Shown here in pieces: positions 22,727-34,819 of a stretch of 64,000 nucleotides of DNA. Numbering within the stretch: position 1 is the first letter of the stretch; every line of letters starts with the position of its first letter. The notes under the pieces are model-generated. The model did no database searches. It was not told the origin of the DNA and saw only the letters and a program-made list of their open reading frames with translations. The position numbers and the translations under genes are program-made. Source of the DNA: Bothriochloa decipiens (taxonomy: Eukaryota > Streptophyta > Magnoliopsida > Poales > Poaceae); the NCBI GenBank assembly GCA_023333625.1, contig CM041644.1, positions 24,699,319 to 24,763,318 on the forward strand, read 5' to 3'.

Positions 22727-25120
22727 CTGTAAGAAACCAGTGAGGACCCTGAAGAGCCTACTAAGCATGATGGTTTGCTACAGAGATGTTCCAAGATAAG
22801 GCACAAAAGTTACTTGCTAATGAGAGAATCTAGCTACTCATAAACAATCAGAGAAGCAGTGTCAAATTGTCAATACATGGAGAAGTCTGTTCACTGAAAA
22901 TGTAATTTTTATTTGCCATTTTGATTTAGTAAGAATGGTAGGAAGCTTTAGGTATCCATCAATCAAATCGTTCAATATAACTGTAATTGTAAGTAGTATA
23001 GTGTAGTTTGAAGCAGCCCAGTGTTATCTTGACACAATATCATTAGCGTCTCACACTGATCAAGTTTGTCATAAACGGGTACAATAAGAAATTAGACACA
23101 AAACATTGTCACATTTAATTTTTACACTGATCATTGAGAATCGCAAATTTTCACCGCTTAGTCCGGGGTAGATAGATTATTTACTGCACTAGTGTGTGAT
23201 TAGATTCCTGCAAGAGAGCTGGGGGAGTGTGAGCGCATGCATGCGCTGACAGCTTCTAGCTTGTACTCTTATACATCTTGAAGGGCTCAAGCTCAACTTC
23301 GTGGAAGCTGCAGGTTGTTCTTTCGGAAGGCGACGCCGACAGGGCTCACGGACCAGGATTGGGTTCCGCTCCTCGCGGACCAACCACGCATCCGGCCGGC
23401 CGGCCAACCTGACACAATTCAGTTCAGACCTTACTTGCTGAATTTGCCTGACGACAAAAGATGTAGAAGATTCGTAGTCTGTTTTAACCAATGCAAGAAG
23501 AAAGCTGCTACTCAAAACCAATGCTAGAGAGCTTTTCTATCTAACTGAATAGCCGAGTACGTTTTTTTTCATCTCCCATTTCGTCAACCGATTATTTCCA
23601 AAAGAGCAAATCAGGAAAGAATTTGTCAATTGGATGATAGTCTGGCACGTGATCTCTATCTAACTGAATAGCCAAGTTCGACTTTTTATTTATTTGGATT
23701 GAATGCGACGTCGAATTATATACTGATTTTATGTCAAAAGTATATATTACCTATGACATTTTCCAGATTTTCCAGGCCCGTGACTCTTCGATACAACATA
23801 TAGACTGTTTCGCAAAAAAAAAAAAAGATACAACATATAGACATAGTGAAGCCTGATGCATGATACAGTGCTTCACCATGTAGAAGTATGACTTTTCGCA
23901 TGTCTCGCTGTCACTAGTAGGCAGTAGCCAAACCAAAATTCATCCAAACTAAAGCCTCAACTAATTAACAAAAGATCACAGCGGCTGGCAGAATGTCATG
24001 AGGCGAATGTGCAACACAGTATTTTACACACAGCACTAAGATCCTTTTTCTAGTCTGCAGCCTGCAGGCACGAGATGGAGCTTAGCGATCCAGCTTATGT
24101 GACACAAAACGGACAATCTGACTCGAATTCAAAGGCAAATCGTTTTTCTAAAGCTGTTGGGTTTGGGTTGTTGGGTGGCTGGCGCTCATATCCTGTGGAT
24201 CTGAGCGCTCTCTCCGTGACGCCCACCATAAAACTAAGCTTTGTTAGTTGACCTCTGCTCCGTATACAATGTACACATCATATGGTCCCACTTATATGGA
24301 TGAAAGCCTTTGTCTTTAAACACCAACTTGCTTTTAGTTTTGGGTTGTGGTCAGCACTTCATCATAATCTATACTATATGTAATACCACATTGATTTTAT
24401 TTTTTGTTTCAGAAAAAAAGTATTCTTGTTGTCTACGTCGTTGGACATTATTCTCTTGCTTGTACTTACTCCCCACGGACATTCTGAGGATTTCAACGAG
24501 AGGGACCTAGCGAATTGAATAAGAACGGTCAGTATCGATAAGCTTTCTGCTTTTCGATTGGTGTGTGCCAAATTCCAAATTAAGTCATATGTTCTCTAGA
24601 TTTGCAGCAGATTCACTCCAGCTAGCTAGACTTTTGACGTACGCTACCTTTCATGGCGTTGAACTGGACAATGTATGCACTAATTAAAATTTACCATGTC
24701 TCGAGTGGAGCTTAGCATAGTTGCTAGTTAGGTTTATTAAGTCCTAGACTGGCACAACGTTCCTCTTTTTCTGAATTTGTTACTGGAGTAAATTCAGCAT
24801 GCTTCCGAGATCGATGAGTGAGACTTGTTGAAACGAACGCTGCGCCGAGTCATGCATGGCATGTGCTTTCCTCACGGCTTCCATGCTCCTCCTCAACTGC
24901 ACGATCGCTGGAAAGAACTATGGAGTTTACTGGCTGGCGGACGGTCACCCGTGTGTGCGCGCATGAACCTGACAACGACCGTGTCCAGTCACCTGTGAGA
25001 TTAATCAGATCTAGGTTGGCGCTGTTAGCCATTTCTGTTTTTGGGTTTTCCTTTGGTTCTGCTTCCCGTGATCGTGCAGAGAAAATGTGTTGGACCTAAT
25101 TTCCTTGTCAGTATCTTAGA
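22727..25120. other. Non-coding stretch
   Basis: No supported gene. The minus-strand ORF 23189-23521 (110 codons, Arg-rich) crosses a GGCCGGCCGGCCGG palindrome (about 23394) and resembles nothing. An A13 run lies near 23817. The sequence is AT-rich and low in repeats by eye. Confidence 0.45.
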
Positions 25121-25164
25121 TTTGATTAGGAAAAACTAGATGATATAGCATATACTTTTGTATA

Positions 25165-25385
25165 GACATTGTCTCGTCAAAAACTTTATGTGAGAAACCA
25201 TAAAGAAAAACTCATATAAAGAAAAGAGTACAATACATCGTATGTCCTAATATTATCCGTCAAAAACCCCTGTGGGGAAAATAAATAATATGACATGACC
25301 TTGTTTTGATATTGTCTCATTAAAAAACTTTTATATGAGAAACCCAATGAGAAAAATCCATACAAAAAAAAGAGTGCAATATGAT
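25165..25385 (-). repeat. Tandem duplication in the Copia 2 LTR
   Basis: TTGTCTCGTCAAAAACTT...AAAGAGTACAATAC (about 25167-25236) recurs as TTGTCTCATTAAAAAACTT...AAAGAGTGCAATAT (about 25312-25382), a 145-bp period. Duplicated blocks at this place are usual in U3 of this kind of Copia LTR. Confidence 0.65.
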
Positions 25386-25469
25386 ATTTGCAACAAGCAG
25401 TTATTAATCAGCTAGACTCTTCCCCTGATAACAAGTTATCAATCAGGGAGACTCTCCCCTTGATACTTG

Positions 25470-26611
25470 CAAACCTCAAAGTAACTAAAATCATACCAAT
25501 GTACTCAACACATAAGAAATGTGGAGTGTGGTAGACTTTGTGAATATCTCTACAAGATTATCACAAGACTTAGTTTATAAATGTTCATATATCCATATAA
25601 CCTATAGGACAGAACAATCTTAATATAAAAATATTGCATTAAATGTAACTTGTTTTTATCTAAACAACACAAGTTGCATTACCTTTTTAAGATAATGACT
25701 TTTGATTCAATAGAATCAATATCACATATGTGATATGTCATTCTGTCAAGCTATACATATTAATGTGCAGCCTTGTAAATACAATATTAGAATGATTGTT
25801 ATGTAAAGCTTATGACAATGATCTGGAATTTGAGGATCTTATAAATCACCAGAATTATTATATCCATGTAATCGGATCTTGGGTTATACCAAGACCTCAT
25901 GTGCTATTTTGAAATATCAAGAGATATTCTTAACTTCGATCTACCAACATTTGGTAAGAGTAGCGCTGCTATTATATATAGCAAATCATTGCAAAATAAT
26001 ATCTGGCTGGGAACTTTTGCAAGATATGTTTGCGCATAAATAGCAAAGAGATAATGGACAACTTCTCCCAATATCTCGTCTCAATCACTATGGTATAAAA
26101 CAATCTTCCTCTATCGTGAGGTAGAACAACCATAGGATATACCTTCATATCGAATTACTCAATACGATGTGGATATAGATAGCTTTAGTACAAATCCTGG
26201 GAGAAGATACTTGGATCCTAAACACAAAATGAAAATTTTGGTTTAGACCGTATCTCCCATCTCAAAACTCCGTCTTTAGATTATAATATGCTATTAACAA
26301 GTGTTCATTCCCCATGATGTCAAGATTATTGACAATCATATAATACTATGAAATCCAATCAAGGACTTTAAAATGAACACCACGTGTAATCAATCTTGTA
26401 CCCCTATAATTGATCAAGGAATACTCACAAAGTCGATTGGACCAAATTTGACTTATCTGCTTAAAGCCACATATTGACTTAAACAATACACGATATATGT
26501 TGCGATTTTATATATGAGGATTGAGTACGTGAACTCCTTCCTGGAAGCTTCACAAATACTCCAAATGAAGTGATCATATAAATATATGCAATCACTACAT
26601 CTATCAAATAT
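25470..26611 (-). pseudogene. Copia 2 RT/RNase H relic
   Basis: Minus-strand translation next to 26611 gives LIDVVIAYIY, the decayed counterpart of the Copia RT motif around MDVVTAYLYG. Further left, at about 26011-25948, PDII and SSATLTKC with W, K, I and Y in the right places match the Copia stretch PDIAF...SSAPTRRHW. From 25900 to 25500 the nucleotide text follows the RNase H region, which lies next to the Copia 3' end. Stops occur every 10-20 codons. The Gypsy integration point lies inside RT. Confidence 0.65.
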
Positions 26612-29600
26612 TGTCACACTCTATTTTTAAGGATAAAAATAGAATGTATAAATAGTCTTATATGCGCCCCAGGAACAGTCACAAATATAAGATGATAAAT
26701 TACAGAGAGTGTCATCACCCTATTTATTACATAGTGAACCAATATTTATTATAGAGTTTTGCACAAAAACAAATAGATAACTAATATAACTTTATTGCAA
26801 AAGCTCCACACAGGGACACACCAACTGGTGAACACCAAGCCTAGTACTCATCACGATAGCTCTTATTCCAACCTTCATCTGCTACCCATTCAGGATTTTC
26901 CAAAATTAAAAGTAAAGCAAGCGTAAATACACAACCATACTCAACAAGCATAACATGGGTTAATGAGGCTCAATTAAGCTGAAACTGTTTGACTGTATTT
27001 AGCTTTTACAAGTTAATCATATTGAGGCATAGCATCAAGGTAGTAAAAATTCCCATATACTCATGATCAGAATAACATTAATAAACATATAGCAATAATG
27101 ACATTAAAATGAATATCTAAATAATTTAAGAACCATTATCCTTAATGTAAATGTGTCAAGACCGCCTTAACCGTAGGGCACGGACAATATATTGATTTAA
27201 ACTCTGCGCAGAGGTGTACACTTTCACTGTGAATCATATTTTACAATTGAGTGGGTTAATTACTCCCAAACCACCGTAAAACATATAAAGCCACCTAAGG
27301 GTTTATCTAACAAGTTAGGGCTGCTAAGGTTTCTGCGCCCTACGAATGTAGTATCCCCCCTTCTAGATGGCACACAACCACAGCCTATACTCATATAGAT
27401 AGGAGTCCAACTACACCCAACCCGGGCACACCCCTCTTGCGCCAAAATAGGAACCGCTAACAAGCTAAGAAAGGTCCCCTAGACCACTAAAGCCAGAGCC
27501 ATATAGCCCTCTCAATTGTACGGAGTATCCATGATAAATCACTTACAGACAAGATCTCATGTTTGTTAAGAGTCATCGGTATCGTTAGTAGCATAAACAC
27601 ATATCATGTTATGAGATCATGACCGATAGAGCACTAGCATCACTACTACCCAATGCAACCCGAGGTTTTCAAGGAATTAGGATATCAAAGCTAGTTATAA
27701 TCTGTAGGTCATCAAAGAAAACACATGTACATGAATTGTCATTTATAGTGAATAGGTAACAAGGAAGATCTATGCTATACTTTCCTTGATTCACAAAGTC
27801 ATGCTAGTCCTGCTGATCCTCAAAGTAGCCTTACCCTCACCATCTGAACTCGACGTTAACAATCAACACCAGGCAATCCAATCGAGCATACATACACGAA
27901 GCAAACAAAGAGTTATTAAAGGAAGAGTACAACAATCTTATCAAAATAGAATAAAAAGTTTATAAAACTATTTTACACACTTCTACGATCACACAGACGT
28001 CAAGTTCACCGAAAACGGAGTTATGACGGCGAAGATATGAATTTTTAAAGATTTCCTATAGACAAATAAATAAATTAAATATTAACTAGAAGTATAAAGT
28101 CTCCAAAATATTCCAACAGTGGCATCACTGCATAGATTATGAAATTATGAATCTAACAAAATTTGAATGGACCCAAACGGAGTTAAAACGTGAAAGTTAT
28201 AAGCTTTTAAAAATAATGATAAAACTGTAAATAGAGGAAAACGTATTTTGAAACTAAAAAAGGAAGAATACATTTTCCAGTGAAAGAAACATATTCTAGT
28301 TCTATCAAAAGGGAAAATACGCTTTCCAATGGACAAAGTGTATTATGGATCAGTTAAAAGGAACTACGCTTTTCAGTGAAGAAAACGTATTCTGATGAAA
28401 ATGCCAAGGGCTCTTAATAAAATAGATAAAAGTCTAGGGGGTTTTTGGCAAATTTGCCAGCAAAGGGGTATCGGGCGATTAGATTCGTTTGATCCAAACC
28501 AACGACCAGGATTCGACCGTGGAGTCCCTCGGCGGTGCTCCGACCGGAGAAGAAGACAGACGCGGCGGCCGACATCGCCGGCGACGAGCGAAGCTCGCCG
28601 ATGTAAATGAACTGGCCAATTCTGGCCACCAAATCAAACGTGACCGATACCATTCGAACGAGGAACTCACACCATGCTCACCTATGAGGAAGATGACGGC
28701 CGAGGCGAAGCGAGGACGGTGGGAGGCTTAGCGCGGCGGACGACGGCACCCTGCAACCGATGGCGGCTCGGGTTAGGACAAATTGAATCGAAAGAAAATT
28801 ACCAAGGTGCTCAGGAGGTCAAAGTGATGCTTGCCAGCTAGTTTTCGACGATAATGACCCGACGGTCGCGGCTAATTTTGAGCTTCGGTGGAACTCGTCT
28901 ATGACGGCTAGGGTTTGTGGCGTCGCTGCGGCTCGAGGCGAAGGCAGCTGGCATTAGGGTTTGGATAGGGTTGCGGATTGGGTTAAAGGCTTATATAGCC
29001 CGGCAAGGAGGAGCGACCGGCGTGGACGGCGGCGCGGGTCAAACTCGGTGCTTCCGATTCGGTGTCCGGGTCAGAGATGGAAGAAGGTGGCGCGGGCCCC
29101 TTTCGTCAGCCAGAGGAAGGAGAGAAGAAGCGGACGGCGGCTGCGGTCGTGAGCTGGGCCACGGCTTCGGCCCAAGAAGGAGAGCGGCAGCGTGGCAGCG
29201 GCTGTTGGCCTTGCAGGCGCTTGGCCTGATAGGCCAAGAGGAAAAAGAAACGGGCCGCGCGGTAGCAGGCCTTTAGGCCAAAGGGAGTGTAGGGAGTGCA
29301 GGCTGCCAAATGGGCTGCCCAAGCGGCCGGGCCAAAAAGCAGAAGTGAGAGAAGGAGGGAAAAGAAATGACTTTTCTTTTATTTGAACCCTTTTCAAATG
29401 TAGTTTCAAAATGTTTTTGAAATCCAATTCAAATTCAACCAAATCCAAACATCACCAAATAACTTATGCGCTAGCATGAGTGCACAAACATGCTTCTTGA
29501 CTATGATTGACTTTAATTTTATGAAAATAGTTATTTTACCTAGGTTAAATGCTCACATAAATTGCAAACTAAACCATTTTTTGCTATTTTAAAACATGCA

Positions 29601-29618
29601 AAAATTTAGGGTGTTACA
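26612..29618 (-). repeat. 3' LTR of Gypsy 1
   Basis: It runs from TGTCACACTC to GGGTGTTACA on the plus strand. A minus-strand TATA box (GCTATATAAGCC) lies near 28990. It carries GC-rich U3 at 28480-29340, where several overlapping ORFs on both strands are chance frames shared with the other LTR. It is homologous to the solo LTR at 1103-3937. Confidence 0.93.
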
Positions 29619-29640
29619 ATTCTACCCCCTTGAGAGAATC
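29619..29640 (-). promoter_or_regulatory. Polypurine tract of Gypsy 1
   Basis: On the minus strand CTCTCAAGGGGGTAGAAT directly precedes the LTR start TGTAACACCC. It is the primer site for plus-strand DNA synthesis and fixes element orientation. Confidence 0.88.
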
Positions 29641-29679
29641 TTGACCTCGAGATTGGATTAAGCTTACTCAAACAATTAT

Positions 29680-30099
29680 GGATAAGTTGCCTTTAGTGCA
29701 TCCTTGGTTTCCCAAGTTGCCTCAGCCTCTGAGTTTTGATTCCACTGCACCTTGCACATGCTAATAACCCGGCTTCGGATAACCTTTTTCAGCGGTATCC
29801 AAGATCCTTACTGGAAACTCTTCATATGTGAGATCGTTCTTAACAGTAAGTTCCTCTAAAGGTAAGTGTTCCTTCTCAGGTACACACAAACACTTCTTAA
29901 GTTGAGACACATAGAACACATCATGCACACCAGCTATACTTTCAAGCAACTCCAACTGATAAGCCACTTCTCCACATCTCTTTAAAACTTTAAACGGACC
30001 AACATACCTTGGTGCAAGTTTCCCTTTTTGGTTAAACCTCTTCACACTTCTCATAGGAGACACCTTCAAATACACATAATCACCTTCCTTGAATGCCAA
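29680..30099 (-). pseudogene. Gypsy 1 integrase C-terminal domain and chromodomain, frameshifted
   Basis: The ORF from 30099 begins FKEGDYVYLKVSPMR, and KLAPRYVGPFKVLKR follows; this is the GPF/Y module of chromoviral integrases. VFYVSQLKKCL comes next. A frame change near 29785 hides the end. The other frame then reads VQWNQNSEAEATWETKD with ALKATYP, the chromodomain-like C-terminus (CHDCR type) that directs integration in Tekay/Del chromoviruses. The ORF itself ends early at PKPGY. Confidence 0.85.
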
Positions 30100-30191
30100 T
30101 TCTCTTCTCCGTGTATCGGCATAACTCTTCTAGTGAGATTGTGCTACCCTCAGGTTCTCCCTAATCACCCGTACCTGTTCTTCTACGGTTC

Positions 30192-30876
30192 TCAAAACAT
30201 CTGTCCTAAACAATTGACTTCCCCTGTCTGGTTCCAAAACAACGGTGTCCTGCACTTTTGCCCGTACAGAGCTTCAAATGGTGCCATCTTGAGATTTTGT
30301 TGATAACTATTGTTGTATGAGAACTTTGCATAACACAAATTATTATCCCAACTGGTACCATACTGCAATGCACAAGCTCTCAACATGTCCTCCAAAATTT
30401 GATTAAGTCTCTCAGTCTGACCATCAGTCTGTGGGTGATATGCTGTACTAAAGTTCAACTTTGTTCCCAAAGCACTATGCACTGCTTTCCAAAAGTGAGA
30501 TGTAAATTGAGTACCTCTATCAGACATGATCTTCTTTAGGACACCATGCAAACACACGATCCTTTCCAAGTACAGTGTAGCCAACTGAGGTCTAGTATAG
30601 GTGGTCTTCATAGGCAAAAAGTGAGCTACCTTAGTTAGTCGATCAATTATTACCCAGATAGAATCATAGCCTCTCTTAGTACAAGGTAATCCTGTTATAA
30701 AGTCCATACCGAACCTCTTCCCACTTCCATTCAGGTATCTTCATTGGATGCAATAATCCAGCTAGCCTTTGATGTTCAGCTTTCACATGTTGACAAGTAT
30801 CATATAAGGCAACGTACTCTGCCACACCCCTCTTCAGACCAATCCACCAATAATTCTCCTTGAGATCCATGTACAT
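30192..30876 (-). pseudogene. Gypsy 1 integrase core
   Basis: The zinc-binding end (YVALYDTCQHVKAEH, only partly legible) is in the ORF 30876-30676. The catalytic core is in 30707-30192: D in MDFITGLP, D in MSDRGTQFTSHFWK, E in QTDGQTERLNQ (the DD-35-E triad). The two ORFs overlap in different frames, so there is a frame change near 30690. At 30192 the frame stops (GQMF) before the C-terminal domain. The enzyme would insert element DNA into the host chromosome. Confidence 0.9.
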
Positions 30877-30933
30877 CTTTGTACTTCTAGGATGGATAGA
30901 GTAAGCTGACTCATGTGCCTCTCGTAGAATTGC

Positions 30934-31602
30934 CTAACGAAGAGCTTTTACCTCTGGAACACATATTCGGTTGCCATGCCATAAAGTACCTTCTTCATCA
31001 ATACAGAAACCGGGTGCCTTTCCTTCTGCTAACTTCTTAACTACGTACTTTAGATCCTCATCTTCCAGCTGACCCTTGCGAATTTCTTCCTCTAAGGTAG
31101 GTGTCACCTCTATCTCCATAGCATTAGTAACCAGAGTGAGATTCAAATGAGCAAACTCTGCACACAACCTATCAGATTCAGGTGTCACTCGAAGCTCATT
31201 AGCATGCTTCTTTCTACTAAGTGCATCGGCCATGACATTTGCCTTCCCAGGATGGTAGTACATATCAAAATCGTAATCGTTTAACAGTTCCAACCAACGG
31301 TGTTGTCTCATGTTCAAGTCAGACTGGGTAAAGATGCACTTCAAGCTCTTATGGTTAGTGAAGATATCAGTCTTGTGCCCAATCAGATAGTGTCACCAAA
31401 TCTTCGGAGCATGAACCACAACTGCTAATTCTAAGTCATGGGTGGGATAATTAAGCTCATGTTTCCTCAACTGCCTTGAAGCATAAGCAACAACTCTACC
31501 TTCTTGCATAAGAACACATCCCAATCCCAAACGAGATGCATCACAATAGATAGAGAACTTCTTGCTTAGGTCTGGCAATACCAACACTGGAGCGGTTGTC
31601 AA
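30934..31602 (-). pseudogene. Gypsy 1 RNase H region
   Basis: The ORF 31602-31393 has PVLVLPDLSKKFSIYCDASR, LGCVLMQEGRVVAYASRQL and PTHDLELAVVVHA (D, E and D of RNase H). It stops at KIW. A second ORF, 31344-30934, continues with RQHRWLELLNDYDFDMYYHP and NVMADALSRK. The break between them is a stop near 31393. Its role would be degradation of RNA in RNA-DNA hybrids during reverse transcription. Confidence 0.9.
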
Positions 31603-32546
31603 CTCTTCTTGAATTCTTCAAAACTAGCTTGACACTTGTCGGACCACATAAACTTGGCATTCTTCTCTAGTAATGCTATCAATGGCTTCGTAATCTTCAA
31701 GAATCCTTCAATGAATCTCCTATAATAACCATCCAACCCAAGGAAACTGCGAATCTCACTGACATCTGTAGGTGGCTTCCAATTCAACACATCTTTCACC
31801 TTGCTTGGATCAACTGCTATCCCACCATTAGAAACAACATGGCCAAGGAAAGAGACTTCCTCCAACCAGAATTCACACTTGCTCTTCTTAGCATAAAGTT
31901 TGTGCTCTCTAAGCTTTTGCAAGACTAACCTCAAATATTTTGCATGTTCTTCCTTGTTCTTTGAGAATACCAAGATGTCATCAATAAAAACCACAATGAA
32001 CTTATCCAGGTATTCCATAAACACCTTAATCATCAAGTACATAAAGTAGGTAGGTGCATTGGTCAACTGAAAGGACATAACTGTATACACATACAACCCG
32101 TACCTGGTAGTGAATGCCGTCTTCGGTATATCTAAACTCCAAATCTTCAACTGATGATAACCCGAATGCAGGTCAATCTTGGAGAACACACAGGCACCTC
32201 TCAACTGGTCAAACAAGTCATCAATCCTAGGCAAAGAGTACTTGTTCTTTATGGTAACCTCATTAAGAGAACGATAATCAACACACATCCGTTGAGTTCC
32301 ATCTTTCTTATCAACAAAAATCACAGGGGAACCCCAAGGTGATGCCTAGGACGAATGAAACCCTTCTCTTCTAATTCCTTTAACTATTTCTTAAGTTCTT
32401 CTAGTTCATTAACCCCCATTCTATATGGACGCTTAGCTATGGGTGTAGTGCCAGGTAATAACTCAATAATAAATTCAATATCGTGGTCAGGTGGCATACC
32501 TGGCAATTCATCGAGGAACACATCCGTGAATTCCTCCACCACCTAA
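31599..32546 (-). pseudogene. Gypsy 1 reverse transcriptase
   Basis: The ORF 32324-31599 includes RMCVDYRSLNEVTIKNKY, FSKIDLHSGYHQL, the catalytic FIDDILVFSKN (normally Y/F-x-DD) and the thumb/connection FLGHVVSNGGIAVDPSKV. Upstream, 32546-32343, the same protein continues in broken form (N-terminal fingers, GVNELEELKKQLKEL-like). Several conserved residues have changed (FQLTNAPTYFMYLM for the usual FGLTNAPAxF). The end overlaps the RNase H ORF by four bases. Confidence 0.92.
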
Positions 32547-32972
32547 TTCTGAGGATCTGCATTGTCATCAAGCTGATTTAGTGTAGATGTGGGTCGCACT
32601 TGCACTCTGACATCAACAATGATTCTATCTCCTTTTGGTGTAGTAAGATCCACAACCCTCTCTTTACACTTTATCACAGCTTGGTGAGCTTCCAATCCTA
32701 GAATTAAATCAATACCAGAGGCATTCAACACTATAGGATTTGCTAAAAATTCTACCCCCCTTAAGTGAAGGTTAGATAAGGGGCAGTAGCGGTGAATTTA
32801 CTACCATTTGGTTCTTCATGGCTACAACTGTTATGCTATGCTTTCTAACAAATGCTTGTGAGACAAAGGAATGCGAAGCTCCATAATCAAAAAGTACAGT
32901 AGCAGAGATAGAGTTGATGTTGAACGTACCCAACATAACCTCTAATGCTTCCTGAGATGTCTCAGTGGACAC
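32543..32972 (-). pseudogene. Gypsy 1 aspartic protease with altered active site
   Basis: The ORF 32972-32772 reads VLFDYGASHSFVSQAFVRKH: the Gypsy retropepsin motif D-S/T-G-A with Ser/Thr replaced by Tyr. The ORF 32731-32543 continues with ASGIDLILGLEAHQAVIKCK (DLILGM-like second motif). Between them the frame stops at 32772. The Tyr change alone should reduce activity. Confidence 0.85.
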
Positions 32973-33014
32973 ATGATGAACTTTCCCATACTGTGGAGGC
33001 TTCTAATTGCTATT

Positions 33015-34051
33015 CTACTGCTGAGGAGTCTGCTGATTCATCTTATTATTTGGACAGTTGAAAGACATGTGCCCCTCCTTTCCACATACAAAACACCTGG
33101 TAGGCGTATTGGGACCACCATTCTTTAGAGAAGTGTTATTAGGAGTAGTGAGATGTGGAGTCTGGTTGTTATTGGGATGCTGCTGATAGTGTGAGCATTG
33201 ATTCCCATTCCAGTTCTGCTGGTTCTGACCATGATTCCACTGACTGCCTGGTCCTTGGTACTTCTGCTTGAAACCTTGGTAGAAGTTAAAACAGAAATGT
33301 GAGCTTCTTCCAGAGCCCTGTCCATTCATCTTCCTCTTCTTGTCCTGTGCCAGACGTTTATTATCTAGCATAATAGCACTATTCACTAACTCCTCAAAAG
33401 TATCATACTTATTGCCTTCCATTGTAATCTGAGTTCATAGTAAATGCCATTGAGGAAATGATGCCACTTGTCAACGTCCCTTAGAACTTCATGGGGAGCA
33501 TAGCAAGACAACTCCTCGAACTTAGCATGATACTCACTCATAGTCATAGAGCCCATTTTGAGATTCCTAAATTCATCTTATTTCTGCTCTATGAGACCCT
33601 CCGGAATGTGGCAGGCCTTGAAGTCCCTCTCAAAAATCACCCAAGTGATGGGAGGAGCATTATTGAGATGAGCAGCTTGATACGACTCCCACCAGGTCTG
33701 AGCAGCTCCCTAGAGTTGTCTCGAAGCGTACAACACTTTCTCGGCATCATTACACTGTGCGAGATTCAACTGCTTCTCCACAGCACGCAACCAGTCTTCC
33801 GCATCCAAAGGATTAGTAGTGTGAGTAAACATAGGAGGATGACCTTGCATAAAATCCCTGCGATTATCCCTGGGTGGTTGTGCATGTGGTAATCCTCCAG
33901 CTTGCATAGTCTGCACAAATTGGGTCATAGCATGCATCATCTGCATCTGTGCCTCCCTCATTTCCTCATTGGTGATATGTCCAGCACCATGGCCTCTACC
34001 ATGGTTACCTCTCCCACCATGAGCATTCATCTGTATTCCAACAAAAATCAA
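33015..34051 (-). pseudogene. Gypsy 1 gag with CCHC zinc knuckle
   Basis: The N-terminal ORF 34051-33710 has a Gly/His-rich start (GGRGNHGRGHG), then NPLDAEDWLRAVEKQLNLAQ, typical of Tekay/Del gag. The core (33710-33430) survives in pieces (WVIFERDFKACHIP, MTMSEYHAKFEELS). The ORF 33422-33015 carries a Gln/Asn-rich stretch and the zinc knuckle CFVCGKEGHMSFNCPNN, which is intact. At least two stops or frame changes separate the parts. Gag forms the particle and packages RNA. Confidence 0.9.
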
Positions 34052-34819
34052 AGCTTAGAGAGATTCAGGATACAAATCACTTATATAAAAATAAGGATTG
34101 CAAATCTAAAAATTTCTAGGCTAGCTTCAATTTTAGCCGTATAGAAAAACAGTCATAACTCAAGATCCATGTATCAAAAGGAGACGTTCTATACAGAGTT
34201 GAAAAGGTTAGGAAATTATCTACAACTTTTGTTCAGACCATATTACCAGATTATGTCATCTAAGCCATCGAATTAATTGAACAATAGAAACTATTCAGAA
34301 ATTCCAGACAGCACTGAACTTCAGATTGCGACAGACCTAAGTTCCAACTTAGAACTGATATAAACATGATTCTTATGGGAGTTGATAGATAAAGAAGTCT
34401 AGTTTTACCCAGAAAAATATCATAAGCATTGGATAAACCAATTTTGAGATATAACCAAAATATCACAGGCTGCTCAGAAGACAGCAAAAGCAGAGACTGG
34501 ATAAACCAACCCAACTTAATTTAGTCAAACTTCAACCTTAATATCCTTAACTAAGAAACTTGTGGACATGCCCACCAAGTTCCAGCACTCACACAAAAAT
34601 CTAAATCATCCATATTACATAATCATAAATCATCAAGCACTCAAAGTTCACAAACACTAGAATGACACGACTAAACTTGACTCACGATACTAATAACGTG
34701 CCTATTACATAAGGGTTTTCAAGCTAAGGTCAAAGCTCATGGTTCAGCCGTTCATAGATCTTTGGTTGTCCAGTCATGGTCCTAAGCCTATCAATATCTT
34801 CTTGTTGCTCTTTAATCTT
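34052..34819 (-). other. Gypsy 1 spacer between leader ORF and gag
   Basis: About 770 bp, AT-rich, without a supported frame. The 84-codon ORF 34260-34514 resembles nothing. Confidence 0.55.

Noticed and set aside
23189..23521. 110-codon minus-strand ORF
   Set aside because: No recognisable motif, odd Arg-rich composition over a GGCCGG palindrome, no splice or promoter support.
28395..29448. Cluster of overlapping ORFs, also present at 37422-38451
   Set aside because: They are present in both Gypsy 1 LTRs with different starts and stops; U3 DNA, not genes.
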